Shown here one piece after another: positions 11,540-23,570 of a stretch of 64,000 nucleotides of DNA. Positions within the stretch are counted from its first letter, which is position 1; every line of letters begins with the position of its first letter. The stretch is from the NCBI GenBank assembly GCA_051453625.1, contig JBOZIK010000001.1, positions 61,527,121 to 61,591,120 on the forward strand. The letters run 5' to 3'. The notes beneath the pieces are model-generated. The model was not told the DNA's origin. It did not search any database and was given only the letters and a program-made list of their open reading frames with translations. A program made the position numbers and the translations under genes. The stretch comes from Welwitschia mirabilis (lineage: Eukaryota; Gnetophyta; Gnetopsida; Welwitschiales).

Positions 11540-12110
11540 TAAGATACTAGTCTTATAATATATTTAAAGTTAGAGATTGTAAGGCATGACCTCAACAAAA
11601 TAAATGGAAACTACTTAGGATTATCTTCTATTTATAATATAATAGTCAAGTAAATAGTAAAACTTATTAACTTCTAATAAAACATCTTTTACTATTCCTT
11701 TGGAAACTTTAGTTGAAGAGATAAAAATTTACAACATTATTTTAGTTTTCTTTAACATTTTTAAATCAAGTTCTTTGTATATTGGATATGACACTAGGAT
11801 CACAAAAGATTCTAAATATAAGAAGACTTTGTATATTCTTTAATTATTAATAACACATGAAATAGTTGAAAAATTAGGACCTTTAAACTTAGGTGAGAGT
11901 TTTTTTAAAACTAGGGAACTAATTGTTAAGCTAAGAAATATTTTTTTTAAACTTTTCTTTTTCCCCTTTTTTAAGGTTAAAACTTATCTTTCTTTCTACT
12001 ATGAATATATCTTTAAGGAATTTTTCATATGAGATTACTTTCTTAATGGCATATAATAGAGGAATGTTAATTTTCACTTTTACAAAGATTTTTAGTACTC
12101 TTATTCAAGT
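11540..12110 (-). pseudogene. Athila-like protease and linker (element 2)
   Basis: The linker reads VKINIPLLYAIKKVISYEKF then LKDIFIVERK at about 12100-12000. Protease reads IFCDPSVISNIQ at about 11826-11781, where the Asp is kept but the L-G-A after it has become P-S-V, then STKVSKGIVKDVLLEVNKFY at about 11720-11660. The spacing from linker to active site to KGIVKDVL fits the family. The segment between active site and this word is frameshifted. Confidence 0.75.
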
Positions 12111-12699
12111 TGTTTCTTTTTCATAGATGTAAAACATTTAAGAACTGGAGCTTTCTTGAATTCTTCACATCTATATATTTCTATATGATGTCCATCATCC
12201 CTTTCACGTTCATGAATAGTTTAAGGGTTAGGATTTGCGTGCAACCACAAGTTCAGTATTTGTCGACCAGGTGGGACTGAAGGTGCAGGTGAAGGATTAT
12301 ATGTAGAGGGGTTTTCTTTTCATAGTTTAATATTTTCATTAGTTTTTATGCCACTTTTAAGTGAGATATCATGATTTCCTTTAGCTACATATTACTATCT
12401 AACATGTTAACTCCTTTAGGTTAGATATATTAAGATAGACGATTCATTTTTGCTTTATACATTAAAGAGTATATTCCATTTGATTATTTATTTTATCTTT
12501 CTTATTATTAGAAATGTTATATATTTAATAAATTATCTTGAAATGTCCTTTAATGGATAACTTTAAGCTTCGTTAGAACTTTGTGTGATAGAGGTTTTAT
12601 TCCATTAAGATTTCTAAGAAAACCTAGGGTAATTCTAATATTTTTGATTATGTGAATTTTCATATGTAAATGAATATCATTTTTAATCTGAAAAGAGTT

Positions 12700-13520
12700 A
12701 TGTAGATATTAAACTATTACTTTTTCAATAATATATCTATATAATTAGAAACATAAGAGCATCCTTTGATTTCATGCTTATATGAAGTACATATAATACA
12801 TATAATAGCTTCACTAGCCTTGCATAATTTGTATATTTTAGTTTTTCTAAGAATTTGTTTATGACCTCTAGTTTTTTCCCCTTCATGATAGATTCTTAAT
12901 TTAACTTGTCTATACTTCATCCTATGGTTTTACTACAAGATTAAATTTTTTTTAAAGAAAGTCTTTAACTCTAAATGGTCTCTCCCAAGTTTTATCACTT
13001 TCAGCTATATTTTCTAAAGTTTCCCAAGATTTTTCTAGTTATTTAGATGTAAACATTCCTTCAATCATCATTTTTTTAATCAGCTAAGTTGTAATGTTAA
13101 TCCTTTGTTAAAAAACTTATCATATTCCATGCTTTAGAACCATGTTGAGGGCATTTCATCAATAAGTTCTTAAGATGTTTAAATGATTTAAAGAAATATC
13201 ATTGTTGTGCTCTTAAAAGATCATAATATTATGTCTTAAATAATTGATTTTGTGTACTAGAAAATATTTTTTTTTAAAAAAATCACTATTGAAAATTATC
13301 CATGATTTGATTCATAAGGATTTCAACAAAGATAACCATATTTTAGATTTTTCTTTTAATGAAACGAAAAATAGCATCATTCTAAGTATATCATTTGGAT
13401 CACTATGGTTGATAAGATAGCTTTAAATTTACATAAGTGTTCATATAATCTTTAAATTAATCCAATAAAATGTAAGAAATAAATGGATGATGGTTATCTT
13501 TATTTTAAGACAATTTATGT
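12700..13520 (-). pseudogene. Athila-like gag (element 2)
   Basis: The conserved gag core is visible as FKSFKHLKNLLMKCPQHGSK (13190-13130) and LEKSWETLENIAESD (13030-12990), matching the WERFKELLRKCPQHG and LLENIA blocks of plant gypsy Gag. A zinc knuckle with all four ligands, CIICTSYKHEIKGC, lies at 12759-12800 and is the only intact CX2CX4HX4C in the window. The frame around the knuckle is open for 67 codons (12920-12717). Upstream the frame is broken by many stops. Confidence 0.75.
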
Positions 13521-13899
13521 GAGGGGGTAAAATCCTACATATAGGTATAAGTAAATAGTCAAATTATTGTAAATATTTTAAACTTTTCCTAGCTTAGCTT
13601 AGATAAATATAGTATTTATTAGGGTAAAACATGATTATATCTATCAAAGGAATCTTTTGATAGTTCTAGATTAAAGATTCAACTATCTACAATATGGATT
13701 CAGAGTAGGTTTCATCAAAATCATTTGGAACTAGTTTGAGATTCAACTATAAATGGTGTCCTTAACAGAACAAATAGAAACATGGGTTAGGATGGGAATT
13801 ATGTTAAATGATAAATAGATACTAAAAAAAACATAGGTATATGTAAATTTGCATATAGTAAATTATTTAAAAAATCTTTTAAAAGGTAATTTTTTATGT

Positions 13900-14430
13900 A
13901 GCAATAACATAGTGCTACACTTTAACTTTTGTTATATTTTGTAATGTTTGGAAGATGTACCCTATCTGTTAAGGTAGAAGTAGTAGTTTAAAATGAATAA
14001 ATTAAAGATTTTTATTATAGTATAACTAATCCTAATTATTATTTTCTCTTAGGAATTAGAAAGGTATTTCAAAGCTCATTAAGGTTTAAGAAAGGATTTG
14101 AGTGGGGTTTAAATAGAAATGGATTTTAAAAATTAATAAAGGAAATTAATATTATAAAGAAAATTACCTATGAATCAACAATGATTATTTATAAGACAAT
14201 CTGGAAAGCAAGTTTAAGCTAAGTTATAGATAATACGTTGAGCATCATATAGATTTATATACAACTAATAAATTATTCATTATAAATTTCAAACATCATA
14301 AAAGAAATATTATTATATATGTTATGTCTTTCAACAAAATGTAAAAACACTAGGATAGGATTATAGATGTTATAAACACTAACACATTAATCACCTAAAA
14401 GCTAATGATATGTTAAAGAAACATATCTAA
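13900..14430. repeat. Repeat X, copy A1
   Basis: Starts near GTTATATTTTGTAATGTTTG and contains ATTATAGTATAACTAATCC and AATAAATTATTCATTATA. The same succession of words recurs 520 bp later and again at 24290 and 34390 on, so this is a dispersed repeat. It has no coding frame that I can support. It may be an LTR of an older element. Confidence 0.6.
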
Positions 14431-15408
14431 ATAATAACTACTATGCCTTAACTTTGTTGTAATTTATGATCTTTAGAAGTTGCACCTTAGTTACAATAGT
14501 TTATAATAAATAAACTAGGGCTAGTTCTTGTCATTCTCTCATAGAGATTATATAAGTATTTCAAATCTCATAAGATTGTGATAAATCTTTTAAATAAGTG
14601 TTAAAATGAGAAATATTTTAAAAGAGAATTAAAAATAGATTAGAAAATAAATAATGTAGACTTATTATTTTTAGGAATTAATAATAACTATTCATAAAGT
14701 AACCTATTAAGAAAAACCTAGTTGAGTATAAAAAATTACACTAAGCACAAATTGGATTCATAGAAAAGTAATAAATTATTCATTATAGATTTTAAATGTA
14801 AATAAAATTAAGTAGTAAAAATGTTATGTCTTACAATGAAATGTAGAAAACACCAAGATATGATAAATGATAGTATATACTATCATATTAATAATCTATA
14901 CCCTAACAAAACATTAAATGAATAGATCTAAAGAGAAAAAACTAAAAAAACATTCAAAATGAACTCTTGCATAACTAATAATCTTAATTAAATCAATGAT
15001 AAGAGAATAAAGCAAATACAATCATAGATTAAGTTGCATTTAATATAATCATAGATTAAAATGCATTCATTAATGATGCAAACACTGTAGAGAATACCAG
15101 ACTAGCATAGATTAGATATAAGAAATTAAGAAGATAAAAACCTCATGAGTCAATCATTTCTTCATACCTAAGAAGCGAAAAAGAAGGCTTAGAACCTCAT
15201 TAAAAGCTAAGCCCTCATCAAAGTCATAAGAAATTTGGTTCTAAAATTCAATTAAATAAAGGATTTATAATGAAGTATAGATACTTGACCCTTAAGATAA
15301 GCCTTAATTATAAAGCCTTTTTTTTAGGGTTATAAACTTCAATTGGTATGCTTTTGTTATTAACAAATGGATAATAGTAGATCTCATTAGGAAGTAGGAG
15401 ATAGATAT
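14430..15408. repeat. Repeat X, copy A2
   Basis: Opens CCTTAACTTTGTTGTAATTT, parallel to copy A1, and then shares AATAAATTATTCATTATAG, ACAATGAAATGTAG, and TGCATAACTAATAATC with the copies at 23190 and 34390. Element 3 is inserted directly after it at 15408. Confidence 0.6.
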
Positions 15409-15413
15409 GTAGT
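15409..15413. repeat. Target site duplication of element 3, left copy
   Basis: GTAGT, identical to 22871-22875. Five bases is the usual target duplication for a gypsy integrase. Confidence 0.85.
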
Positions 15414-16702
15414 TGATTGTGTTTTAAAATGGACTAGATTTATTTGAGTTTGCACTCAATATCATTTTTTTCATAGGAATAACCAAGATAGGTTTTTCAG
15501 AATTTTATAGTAGTTTTTACTTAATTCAAGTTATAACAAAAAGAAAAGAAAGGAAAAAGAGGAAGTTGATGATTTTGAATTAAAGTTAATTTCGAAAGTG
15601 GGAAGCAAGTAAGATCTAAGTGTTGCCTGATTCATCCTCCTACAAATCCTCACTCGACCATATGTTGCATTATCCTTAAAAAAACTTCAAACCATTAAGT
15701 GTAAAGCCTTAGGTCATCATGACATAATCTCATTCATTTAAGAGTTGGTGAATTTGATTGTCGTTGATCCCTTACAATGTAATAATAAAAATGGGAAGTA
15801 TGAACAAATTAGGCATAAGATCTATGAAATTAGTAAGACTATGAACTAATTAACTAATTGAATCTACTCGATTAATCAAATTAAATTGAAACTAATAATA
15901 CAAAGAAGCAACTATTTAGTATTGAAACAAAAATAATGCACATTGCATTACATATAAAGAAAGGAAAAAGAATTCATCAACCTCCTTGCAAACAAGCTTA
16001 CTCCCTAAAGAAGTGCTTAAAAGGCCATCAAAACTTGATGCTTCAACCTTATATATTCATCAAAATAAAGGATATTATAATGAAGGGATCAAGGCTATTT
16101 TATAGGTAAGGTATGGAGCAAGGAATGGTTATAAGCCTTTGGCTTACATAATAGTAGCATTAGGTAGGGCAGTTTATCATTTATTTCGTTTAGTAGAGAT
16201 TATTATGATGAGGTTAACAGTTTAAATCCTAGATGATAATGCTACTTCCAACCACTCTTATCACCATATGTCTCCACTTTCATCCTACTCAACAATGTCA
16301 TATGTCTCTATGACATGTTAACATTATTACTTCCATGTGTCATCCAGAATGTAAGTTACTTTTGATGTGGAATTTAACTAAGCCCATAACTACATTTGAT
16401 TTAATTCTTCATGACAAGTTAAGAATGTGAGATTTCCAAATTTTTATGTAGAAAAACTAGCACTGCTAGTAGTGTTAGATGGTGACACCAATGTTTAAGT
16501 GAGAGTGATAGTCATTTTTCAATATGTCTTTCAAGTTGGCATAAATAAACTGAAAATGTCATGGACAAATGGTAAACCCATAATTATTGTGAAAATTTAA
16601 TAGAATACATGGTTTTATAATACAATCAAGTATATTAATAACTTTCACTAAGATAAATTAATTAGTTAACTTAATAATAATGTTAATTTTTACATGTTAA
16701 CA
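15414..16702 (-). repeat. LTR of element 3 (3' LTR in element sense)
   Basis: Starts TGATTGTGTTTTAAAATGG and ends ACATGTTAACA on the plus strand, so both ends have the TG...CA form. It aligns along its whole length with 21535-22870; shared blocks include GAGTTTGCACT, CCTACAAATCCTCACT and TTAAGAATG. Differences seen in the end blocks are nearly all transitions. A minus-strand TATAAAA at 16098-16104 could be its promoter. Confidence 0.88.
16098..16104 (-). promoter_or_regulatory. Possible LTR TATA box
   Basis: TATAAAA on the minus strand inside the LTR of element 3. The matching place in the right LTR (near 22250) reads TCATAAG and is damaged. In such AT-rich DNA the call rests mainly on its position within the LTR. 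Confidence 0.3.
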
Positions 16703-17418
16703 TAATCCCTAATCAAACTTTTGCTAGTGCATTAGTAAAAAGTTAATACAAAAATGGTTAATCATGGAAAAATCATCTTAAGTCAAAGTTCTCAACTATG
16801 AAAAATGTTATATCTTTGAAACATTGTATGACCTATTTTCTATAATTAAGGCATTTAAATAAAAAATAGAGTGCAAAATAACATGAAAAATAGATGTCAT
16901 ATTCTCTAACCAAAATAAACTTTGTACTCTACATTATATGGTAAAAAAAATGTTTAAGCCATTTGAGAACATAACCTTAGAAAATGTCGATGAGTTCTTT
17001 TATTGAAAATTATACAAAGCAAGGTAGTTAATCTTTGAAAAGGAAAAGATTAACTAATGATAAATGATACTAAGTGGAAGATCAATTCATAAAAATGGTT
17101 TATGCATTATTTTTTTTTTCATAAAATGGATAACAAAGTGCAGTGGGTGCTAAAGATGAAAAATAAAAATGCATCAAAGAACTAAATCATAAAACTAATG
17201 GATAGACAAGTAGAATTACACAAGCTAATAATCCTTATCATATTTTTGTTTTTTTAAAGTGAATCTTAAAATCAATTAAGCATTGTATCAATCAAGTAAC
17301 TTATACAAATTTCAAAAATTGCAACAAATTCTAAATATAAAGTTAAAAGAAAATAAGACACCAAAGACCTCTGATTTCCATCTTTTTTATTCCTTTATTT
17401 TCCATTTCTACTAGCATA

Positions 17419-17428
17419 NNNNNNNNNN
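17419..17428. other. Assembly gap, 10 N
   Basis: A run of 10 N inside element 3. Confidence 0.99.
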
Positions 17429-17525
17429 ATACATGTCTTTATTTTAAGCCTTTGAATTCACTAATCATATAATATATAACATTTTCTACCAATAGAGTTA
17501 AACATGTTGTTTTAGCAAAAATTAA

Positions 17526-17638
17526 TGCTACATTACTAGTGAGCATTTATAATCCTAATGCAATTAAACATGTCATAAAATAGATCATTAGAACTACATT
17601 GCTAGTTAGGGTCCATAGCCGTGATGCAAGTAACTAAA
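17526..17638 (+). repeat. Short imperfect tandem duplication
   Basis: Two units about 66 bp apart share [AG]CTACATT[AG]CTAGT followed by an AATCCTAATGCAA-like or AGCCGTGATGCAA-like word. No function is apparent. Confidence 0.4.
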
Positions 17639-18649
17639 ACAAATTATGTGATTGATGCTATGTGCTTTTAGAAAAGAAATATATTATTTTTCTTTTGTTC
17701 ATATTATCATTTTTATTTTTTATATACATTAGAGGAGTAATTGGTTTATTAGCCTAATCAAGACAAATTTTATTCCCATCAAAGGATTTAGAATTAAGAA
17801 ATACATATGAAGATAAGTCCCACCTTTTCAACTAAGTTTTATTAAAATCAAAGACTTTAAGCAAACATGCTCTTAATCAATGAACTTAAAATAAGCATAA
17901 CTTTTCCTTAAAATTCCATAATTATACTCAACTGTAACCATTACTTAGGTGATAATGAGATTAATTCTTGTTAACTTTTAGTTAAGGACCATTAACCTAG
18001 GTCTATTAGTCTTAGAAATTCATAAGTAAATGACTAGAGTGGATGATTTATGAGCTTAATGAAGTGGTTTAAAAATGGATTTGATGTGTAGATGGGCTTA
18101 AATAGATGGCATAATGAGTAATAATGCTATGAAGTATTTATGAGAAAATCATTCTTAAGAAAAGCTTGGTTTTTTATAGGATGACTTACTACAAAATATT
18201 TAAAAGAATTGTAACTATTAGGTTTAAAGTTGAAGAAGCAACATTGAAATGATGGTATAAAGTGGGAAATATTAGACTCATTAGGGAAACATTTAGAGTT
18301 GAAAACTTTATTAATACAATTAGCTTCCTCAGAACTACTTGATTAATTTCATTGTATCAAAAATATTTAAGTTCAAAGTTATCTTGTTAAATGATATTTT
18401 CATTTAACCATTCCTATAATTAATTAAGGAATTTAAAGTCATAAGGAAAGGTCCCCTAAAATGATGAACACTGAGTTATGTTTTGTTGTATCCATTTCTA
18501 AAATAATAAGGTTAAATAGGAAATAATAGTTATTGACTTGGACTATTACATCTTTGGCTATTCCTAGTGGTGACTTCATGGAGTTATTAACCAATTACAA
18601 TTAGATCTTAGTATGTTTAAGACCATCTAAGAAACGTTCCTTGTACACA

Positions 18650-18890
18650 TAATGGATAGGATGTTGACACTTAATTCTAGATATAATAAGGCTTGCTTAA
18701 TAATTTTATTCACAAGTATTATTAATATTATTGGAAAACCAAGATCTTTATACTTATGGAAAAACTGAGATCTTTATATTAGGTAAAAACTAGATTGTTA
18801 GGTTAAAAAGGCTTTGTGATTTATGTTTATATGTCTCTTCATAATGCAAATATCCTTAAGGAACTTTGCATATGAGGGTATCTTTTTAAT
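18650..18890 (-). pseudogene. Athila-like protease and linker (element 3)
   Basis: The linker word EKFLKDICIMKRHI lies at 18880-18840, equivalent to the FLKDIFIVERK of element 2. Protease then reads HKYKDLGFPIILIILVNKII and KQALLYLELSVNIL at 18765-18660. The pattern ALLDLGASVN is expected here, so the catalytic Asp has become Tyr and the Gly Glu. The rest of protease is not clear. Confidence 0.7.
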
Positions 18891-19559
18891 CACTTCTAAA
18901 AGAGGAATGTTAATTTTAACTTATTTAAAAACTTCTAAAGCCTCTATTTATTGTTTTTTAATGTTCTTCTTTCTAAGATGTTAGGGAATAGGAAAAGGCT
19001 ATTTGTATGTGAACAAAGATTTTGCTAAATCTTCTATCTTTTCTTTATTTAAAGCTTGGAAAAAGGGTAAAGGTTCTTTAGAGGGAGTTGTAATGTTTTG
19101 TTTTTCCCTTATCTCATCTTTAGATTGACTACGAGTTAGATTTTAATTAATCTCTATGCCACTTCAAAAGTGAATCGTTTTGGTTTTTTTCTAATTGTCT
19201 TGATCATTCTTTAATAAATCATAGTCCTCTAGTATTTGGTAGAGCACTTGTAGGAAGTTTTCCTAGATCTCTATGATTTAAGGTAGAAAGAATCTACATT
19301 TAGATTTATTTAACTTAATAAAATGATTTACAAGATCGATTGGGTGTTTTGTTTAAGATTATTTAATGAAGAGAAATGTTGATTAAGAATTGAAGTATGG
19401 TTACAATTGATTTAAACTTGGGTTTCCATGAATTTACTTGCTGATTTTTCAAAAGGATTAGATGAAGGTGGTTTTTGATAATTGGATTAGAATGAATGGA
19501 AGGATGATAAAGAAAAATAATTTTTTTATTGATTGATTTTATTATCTTGCTTCTAGAAA

Positions 19560-20310
19560 TTTAGGGTGATTCCTCCACCTAGGGTTGTACATGTTAGAGT
19601 ATGGATTATTCTTTAGGTTTTTTCACTAGTACCTAATCACATTTACTTGCTTATTAACTACATTCTAAAATAAGGGGATGGATGGACATTTGATTATTTT
19701 GTGAATATCAATGTACCAAATAAGCCATTCTAGTTTATTAACAAAGGGTAAAGGAGAGGGTGAGAAGGTTAAAGATTCTACTCTCTGTGCTCATTCATTT
19801 ATCGTATTATTTACTTCAAAATTTTTGGAAATCTTAAATATTATTATAGATCTAATAGAATGATGAGATCTAAATGGTTTTATAGGATTTTACTAATTTT
19901 TGAAAATCTTTGCTACACTCTCAAGATATTTCCAAACTTCATCTAAGCACATACTAAGGAAATTTTGTCTATTCTTCATTAGTTGCCTATTATTAGTGGA
20001 TAACCCATCATAAAAGAAGATTATTTTCCACCTTGACTTAAATTTGTGTTGAGGACATTTTTGTAAAAATTATTTAAATTGTTCTAAGATTTGGAAAAAT
20101 GTCTCATAGCCTTTTACTAGAAGTTCATTATATTCTTTATCAAGACATATGTTTTATGAGTAGAAATTTTTTCCCCTATGAATGCTTTATTTATATTGAT
20201 CTAAGTTCTTATGGAAAATGACTTAAGAATGTAAAGCCATGATTTTTTCTTTTCTTTAGAACAAGGAAAATAATGTAAGCCTAAGGGAATCATTAGTCTT
20301 TTAATATTAG
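19560..20310 (-). pseudogene. Athila-like gag (element 3)
   Basis: Blocks in order on the minus strand: FLQKCPQHKFKSRWKIIFFY (20070-20010), LDEVWKYLESVAK (19940-19900), then KNNPYSNMYNPRWRNHPKFL (19635-19570). The last block is the well-conserved Athila Gag tail NNPYSNTYNPGWRNHPNF with three changes. The zinc knuckle between them has lost most of its Cys residues. Gag is the best preserved part of this element. Confidence 0.82.
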
Positions 20311-21510
20311 AAGATAGTTGATAAGACACATATAAATTCCTTTAGGTGAAGGTATGAATCCTCAGATTCTAGACCATGGAAGTGAGGCAAATATTGGATG
20401 GTTAAAGGCTTAAAATCTAGTCTTTAGTTTATGAAAGATTACATGATGCATGAAGGTATTACTAGGCATTATGGAAAAAATCACTAATACTTTGCTTAGG
20501 TTAGTTAGAGGTAGCTATAGTAGCTTATCGTTTAGTTGCCTCTTGGGCAAGGTAACAAGAAATTAATTAAGTGATAAGTTTCTAGTTAGATGATGCTCTA
20601 CTAAGTGGATAATTTGGATCTTTTTTTTTTTATTAGAATGAGGGAGTTTGTTAATTATCATTTATATCATTTATATCATATTGAGAGGTTAAGGCTTATT
20701 CCCTTTGGGAATCATCATGGTATTCATTTCGTCATGTCTTCTTAGATCAATGAAGGAGTTCATATTATTCAAAGGTCTCTTAATGAATTTTCTGCATTTG
20801 TTACAGATCCAAGGCATGTTTAAAAAAAAAGAAAATCAGGTTCAAACAAGTTTTAGACCAATTTCAGAAGTTTTTTGAAAGAGCTTAAAAGCCTAAGAGA
20901 TTTGTTGGTTTTAACCAAGGTTTCAGATACAAAATTAGAGGCATTTATTCGTAGAAGCTGATAGTACTAGTTAGGGTAGGTGGCAATGTTGGTCAGAATG
21001 TAAGATTTAATTTTAAAAAATAACATAGGTTAACAAACGCCATTAAAAAATTTATGTATTAGGATTGTAGAAAAGTTTAAAAAAAAAGGTGATAAACTTG
21101 AGTGGTTTCGAACACAGTTTTAGTAAAATCAAATTTTTTTAAAGATTTTTAATATGTAACATAATGAATTTATAGAATAGAAAATTAAGAAACATAGAAA
21201 ATAATAGGAAATATGCACATAAGTTAAATTTTTATTTTTTTCTCATTAACACAACTTGCAAAAACACACTGTTAGGCCTACAAAATAAAATAAGTTAGAG
21301 AAAAACCAAAGTAAACTTATAACTAGACTAGTTTACGTATCACTAGAATGACCAATACCAACCACTATAGATCACAAAAATGAAAGAAAAGAGAGGACCA
21401 ATTTGGGTATTACTAGAATGAACTAGTAACCATCAATAGAAAAATAAAAATTAACTATAAAACTTAAAAAAATTAAAGTAGATTCTCTTCTAAGCTACTA
21501 CTATGCTATT
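20310..21510 (-). other. Gag N-terminal/leader region of element 3
   Basis: Between the gag core and the primer site the sequence is too damaged to follow a frame. No other motif is seen apart from the duplicated TTTATATCAT words near 20660. Confidence 0.5.
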
Positions 21511-21511
21511 A

Positions 21512-21529
21512 TCCCTAATAATGACATCA
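21512..21529 (-). promoter_or_regulatory. Decayed primer binding site of element 3
   Basis: The plus strand reads TCCCTAATAATGACATCA, five bases from the LTR end. The usual Athila site, complementary to a tRNA-Asp 3' end, reads TCCCCGGCAACGGCGCCA on this strand. The two match at 10 of 18 bases, and all eight differences are C-to-T or G-to-A. The site would prime minus-strand DNA synthesis. Confidence 0.7.
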
Positions 21530-21534
21530 AAAAC

Positions 21535-22870
21535 TAATCATGTTTTATAATGAACTAGATTTAACTGAGTTTGCACTTAGTATTATTCTTTTCACAAGGA
21601 TAACTAGGGTAGGGTTTTTAGAATTTTTATGCTAACTTTTACTTAATGCAAGTTATAATAAAGAAGAAAGAAAGAAAATGAGGAAGTTAATGACTTTAAG
21701 TTAAAACTTTATTTGAAAAGTTAGAAGCAAGCAATCTTCAAGTACTACCTAATTCATCCTCTTGCAAATCCTCACTTGATCATATGCTACATTATTCTAA
21801 AACAAACTTCAAACCATCAAGTTTAAAGGCTTGAGTCATGATGACGTAATCTCATTTACGATTTGAGTGTTGATGAATTTACTTATCATTGATCCCTCAT
21901 AGCCTAATAACAAAAATAAAAAGTATGAACTAACTATGCATAAGATCCATAAAATTAATAAGACTATAAACCAATTAACTAATTGAACCCACTTAACTAA
22001 TAGAGTAAAACTTGATAGTGTGTTTCTGTTTCAGCATTCCTAGTACAAATTACATTGAAAGAAGCAACTCTTTAGTATTGAATTATAAATAATGCACATT
22101 ACATTAAAGATTAAGGAAGTAGAAAGGACTTCTCAAGCTCCTTTTAAGTAAGCTTACTCCCTAAAAAAGTTCTTAGAAGGACATTATGACTTAATGCTCC
22201 AAGGTTCTATCTTTGCCAAAATGAAGGATATTACAATGAAGGGCTTAAGGTCCTTTCATAAGAAAGGTATGGGGTGGAGGTGATTACAAGACTTTGACTT
22301 GTAACATTAGGTGAGTAGTTACATAATGATGGCATTAGGTAAGGTGGTTTATTATCTATTACATTTAGTAGATATTATAATGAAAAGGATAAAACTTGGC
22401 TTCTAGATATTGATGTTGATTCTAACTACTGTAATTGTTATGTATCTCCATCATCATCCTACTCAGTGCTACCAATGTCTCTATGACGTGTCATTGTCAT
22501 CATTGTCACATGCCATTAAGAATGAAAGTTACTTTTGATGTGGAATTTGATCAAGCCTATAATTGCATTTTATTTAATTCTCCATAACAAGTCAAGAATG
22601 TTAGATTTACAATGTTTAGCATAGAAGATCCTGTCAATAATCTTAGATGACAACACTAGTGGTTAAGCTAGAATGATAGTCATTTTTTAGTATGTCCTAC
22701 AAGTTGGTATAAATAACTTAAGAATGTCATGGGTAAATGGTAGATTCATAATTATTGTGAAAAATCAATAGAAGACATGTTTTTATGACAAAATAAAGTA
22801 TATTAATGTCTTTCATTAAGATAAATTATACAATTAACTCGATTGTAATGTAAATTTTAACATGCTAACA
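21535..22870 (-). repeat. LTR of element 3 (5' LTR in element sense)
   Basis: Starts TAATCATGTTTTATAATGA (TG has become TA) and ends ACATGCTAACA. It is the partner of 15414-16702 and is followed directly by GTAGT. Confidence 0.88.
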
Positions 22871-22875
22871 GTAGT
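22871..22875. repeat. Target site duplication of element 3, right copy
   Basis: GTAGT, identical to 15409-15413. Confidence 0.85.
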
Positions 22876-23190
22876 TTTTAGTCTACATAGACTAGTTTAA
22901 AAATACATTTTAAAAGTCAATCTATTTTTTATCCTTTTGTTTAGCTAATGATACTAGTAGAATTAATAATAGTTCTAGTCCCTTTTATTGGATTAACTCT
23001 AACAAAGTTTGAGTACCTCTAGATGATGTATAAATACAATTTGATAAATTAATCATTTTTAATAATATTTTTTAAAAATTAAAAGATAAAACATGATTAA
23101 CAATAATTTAATTACAAACATGATATTTATAGTCTTAGAATTATATGAATTTACTAAAGTTTAATGGTTAAAAATGTAAATTTTCTAGCA
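22876..23190. other. Unassigned DNA right of element 3
   Basis: AT-rich, without recognised feature. It continues the host repeat into which element 3 was inserted. Confidence 0.4.
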
Positions 23191-23570
23191 TAAATGATAA
23201 GTACCAAAAAAACATTTAAAATGTATTACTTCATAACTCGTAATCATAACTTTATCAATGATGAAAGAAAAGGTAAATCCAATTATAGATTAAAGTACAT
23301 TCACTAACGATGAAAAAACTATAGAAAATATCAATTTAGTATGGAATAAAGAGTTATGAATTACAAGGTAGATACCTTAAGAATTAATTATTTCCTCACA
23401 TATAGGAAGAAATAAGAAAGCTTAGACTTTATGATAAGATAACCCCTAATCATAGTCATAGTAAATCTAGATCTAGAATAACAAATCTTGGATAAGATGA
23501 TGGATAGATCTAACATGAAAATTAGACTTAAGATAAGATTGATAGATGATTATCTATTAATTTAGGATTC
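23190..23570. repeat. Repeat X, copy B
   Basis: AACATTTAAAATGTATTACT, CATAACTCGTAATCATAAC and the following CTTAGACTTTATGATAAG run parallel copy A2 (14945-15230) and copy C (34690-34960). Together with A2 it flanks element 3. Confidence 0.6.

Larger units (their letters stand above)
10700..13520 (-). mobile_element. Element 2: truncated Athila-like gypsy retrotransposon
   Basis: The minus strand shows gag (13520 to about 12700), the protease linker and protease (12110 to 11540) and the N-terminal half of RT (11190 to 10760), then homology stops. The linker word IG-stop-II followed by LKDINPNSCMHRIYLEE is the decayed form of the IGWTI...SPSICMHRI phrase known from Athila elements, which places the lineage. 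LTRs, primer site and integrase were not found. The dispersed repeat X begins some 400 bp beyond the gag end. Confidence 0.8.
16703..18640. other. Non-coding interior of element 3
   Basis: By position this should hold RT, RNase H and integrase on the minus strand. I find none of their motifs. It contains the 10-N gap at 17419 and a short imperfect duplication at 17526-17638 (GCTACATTACTAGT and ACTACATTGCTAGT about 66 bp apart). Confidence 0.6.
15414..22870 (-). mobile_element. Element 3: complete-ended Athila-like element lacking RT/IN
   Basis: Two direct repeats of about 1.3 kb (15414-16702 and 21535-22870) bound a 4.8-kb interior and are flanked by the same 5-bp word GTAGT. The interior reads on the minus strand: decayed primer binding site beside the right LTR, gag at 20310-19560, protease linker and protease at 18890-18650, then about 2 kb with no RT, RNase H or integrase word. 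It therefore looks like an internally deleted, non-autonomous member of the Athila group that had to be moved by enzymes from another copy. A 10-N gap lies inside. Confidence 0.85.

Noticed and set aside
15414-22870. Reading element 3 as two unrelated solo LTRs
   Set aside because: The same GTAGT on both outer sides, a primer site beside the right LTR and gag plus protease in the right direction support one element.
22976-23080. Possible match of this flank to the LTR of element 3
   Set aside because: The shared words stop exactly at the LTR border at 22870, and the flank belongs to the insertion site.
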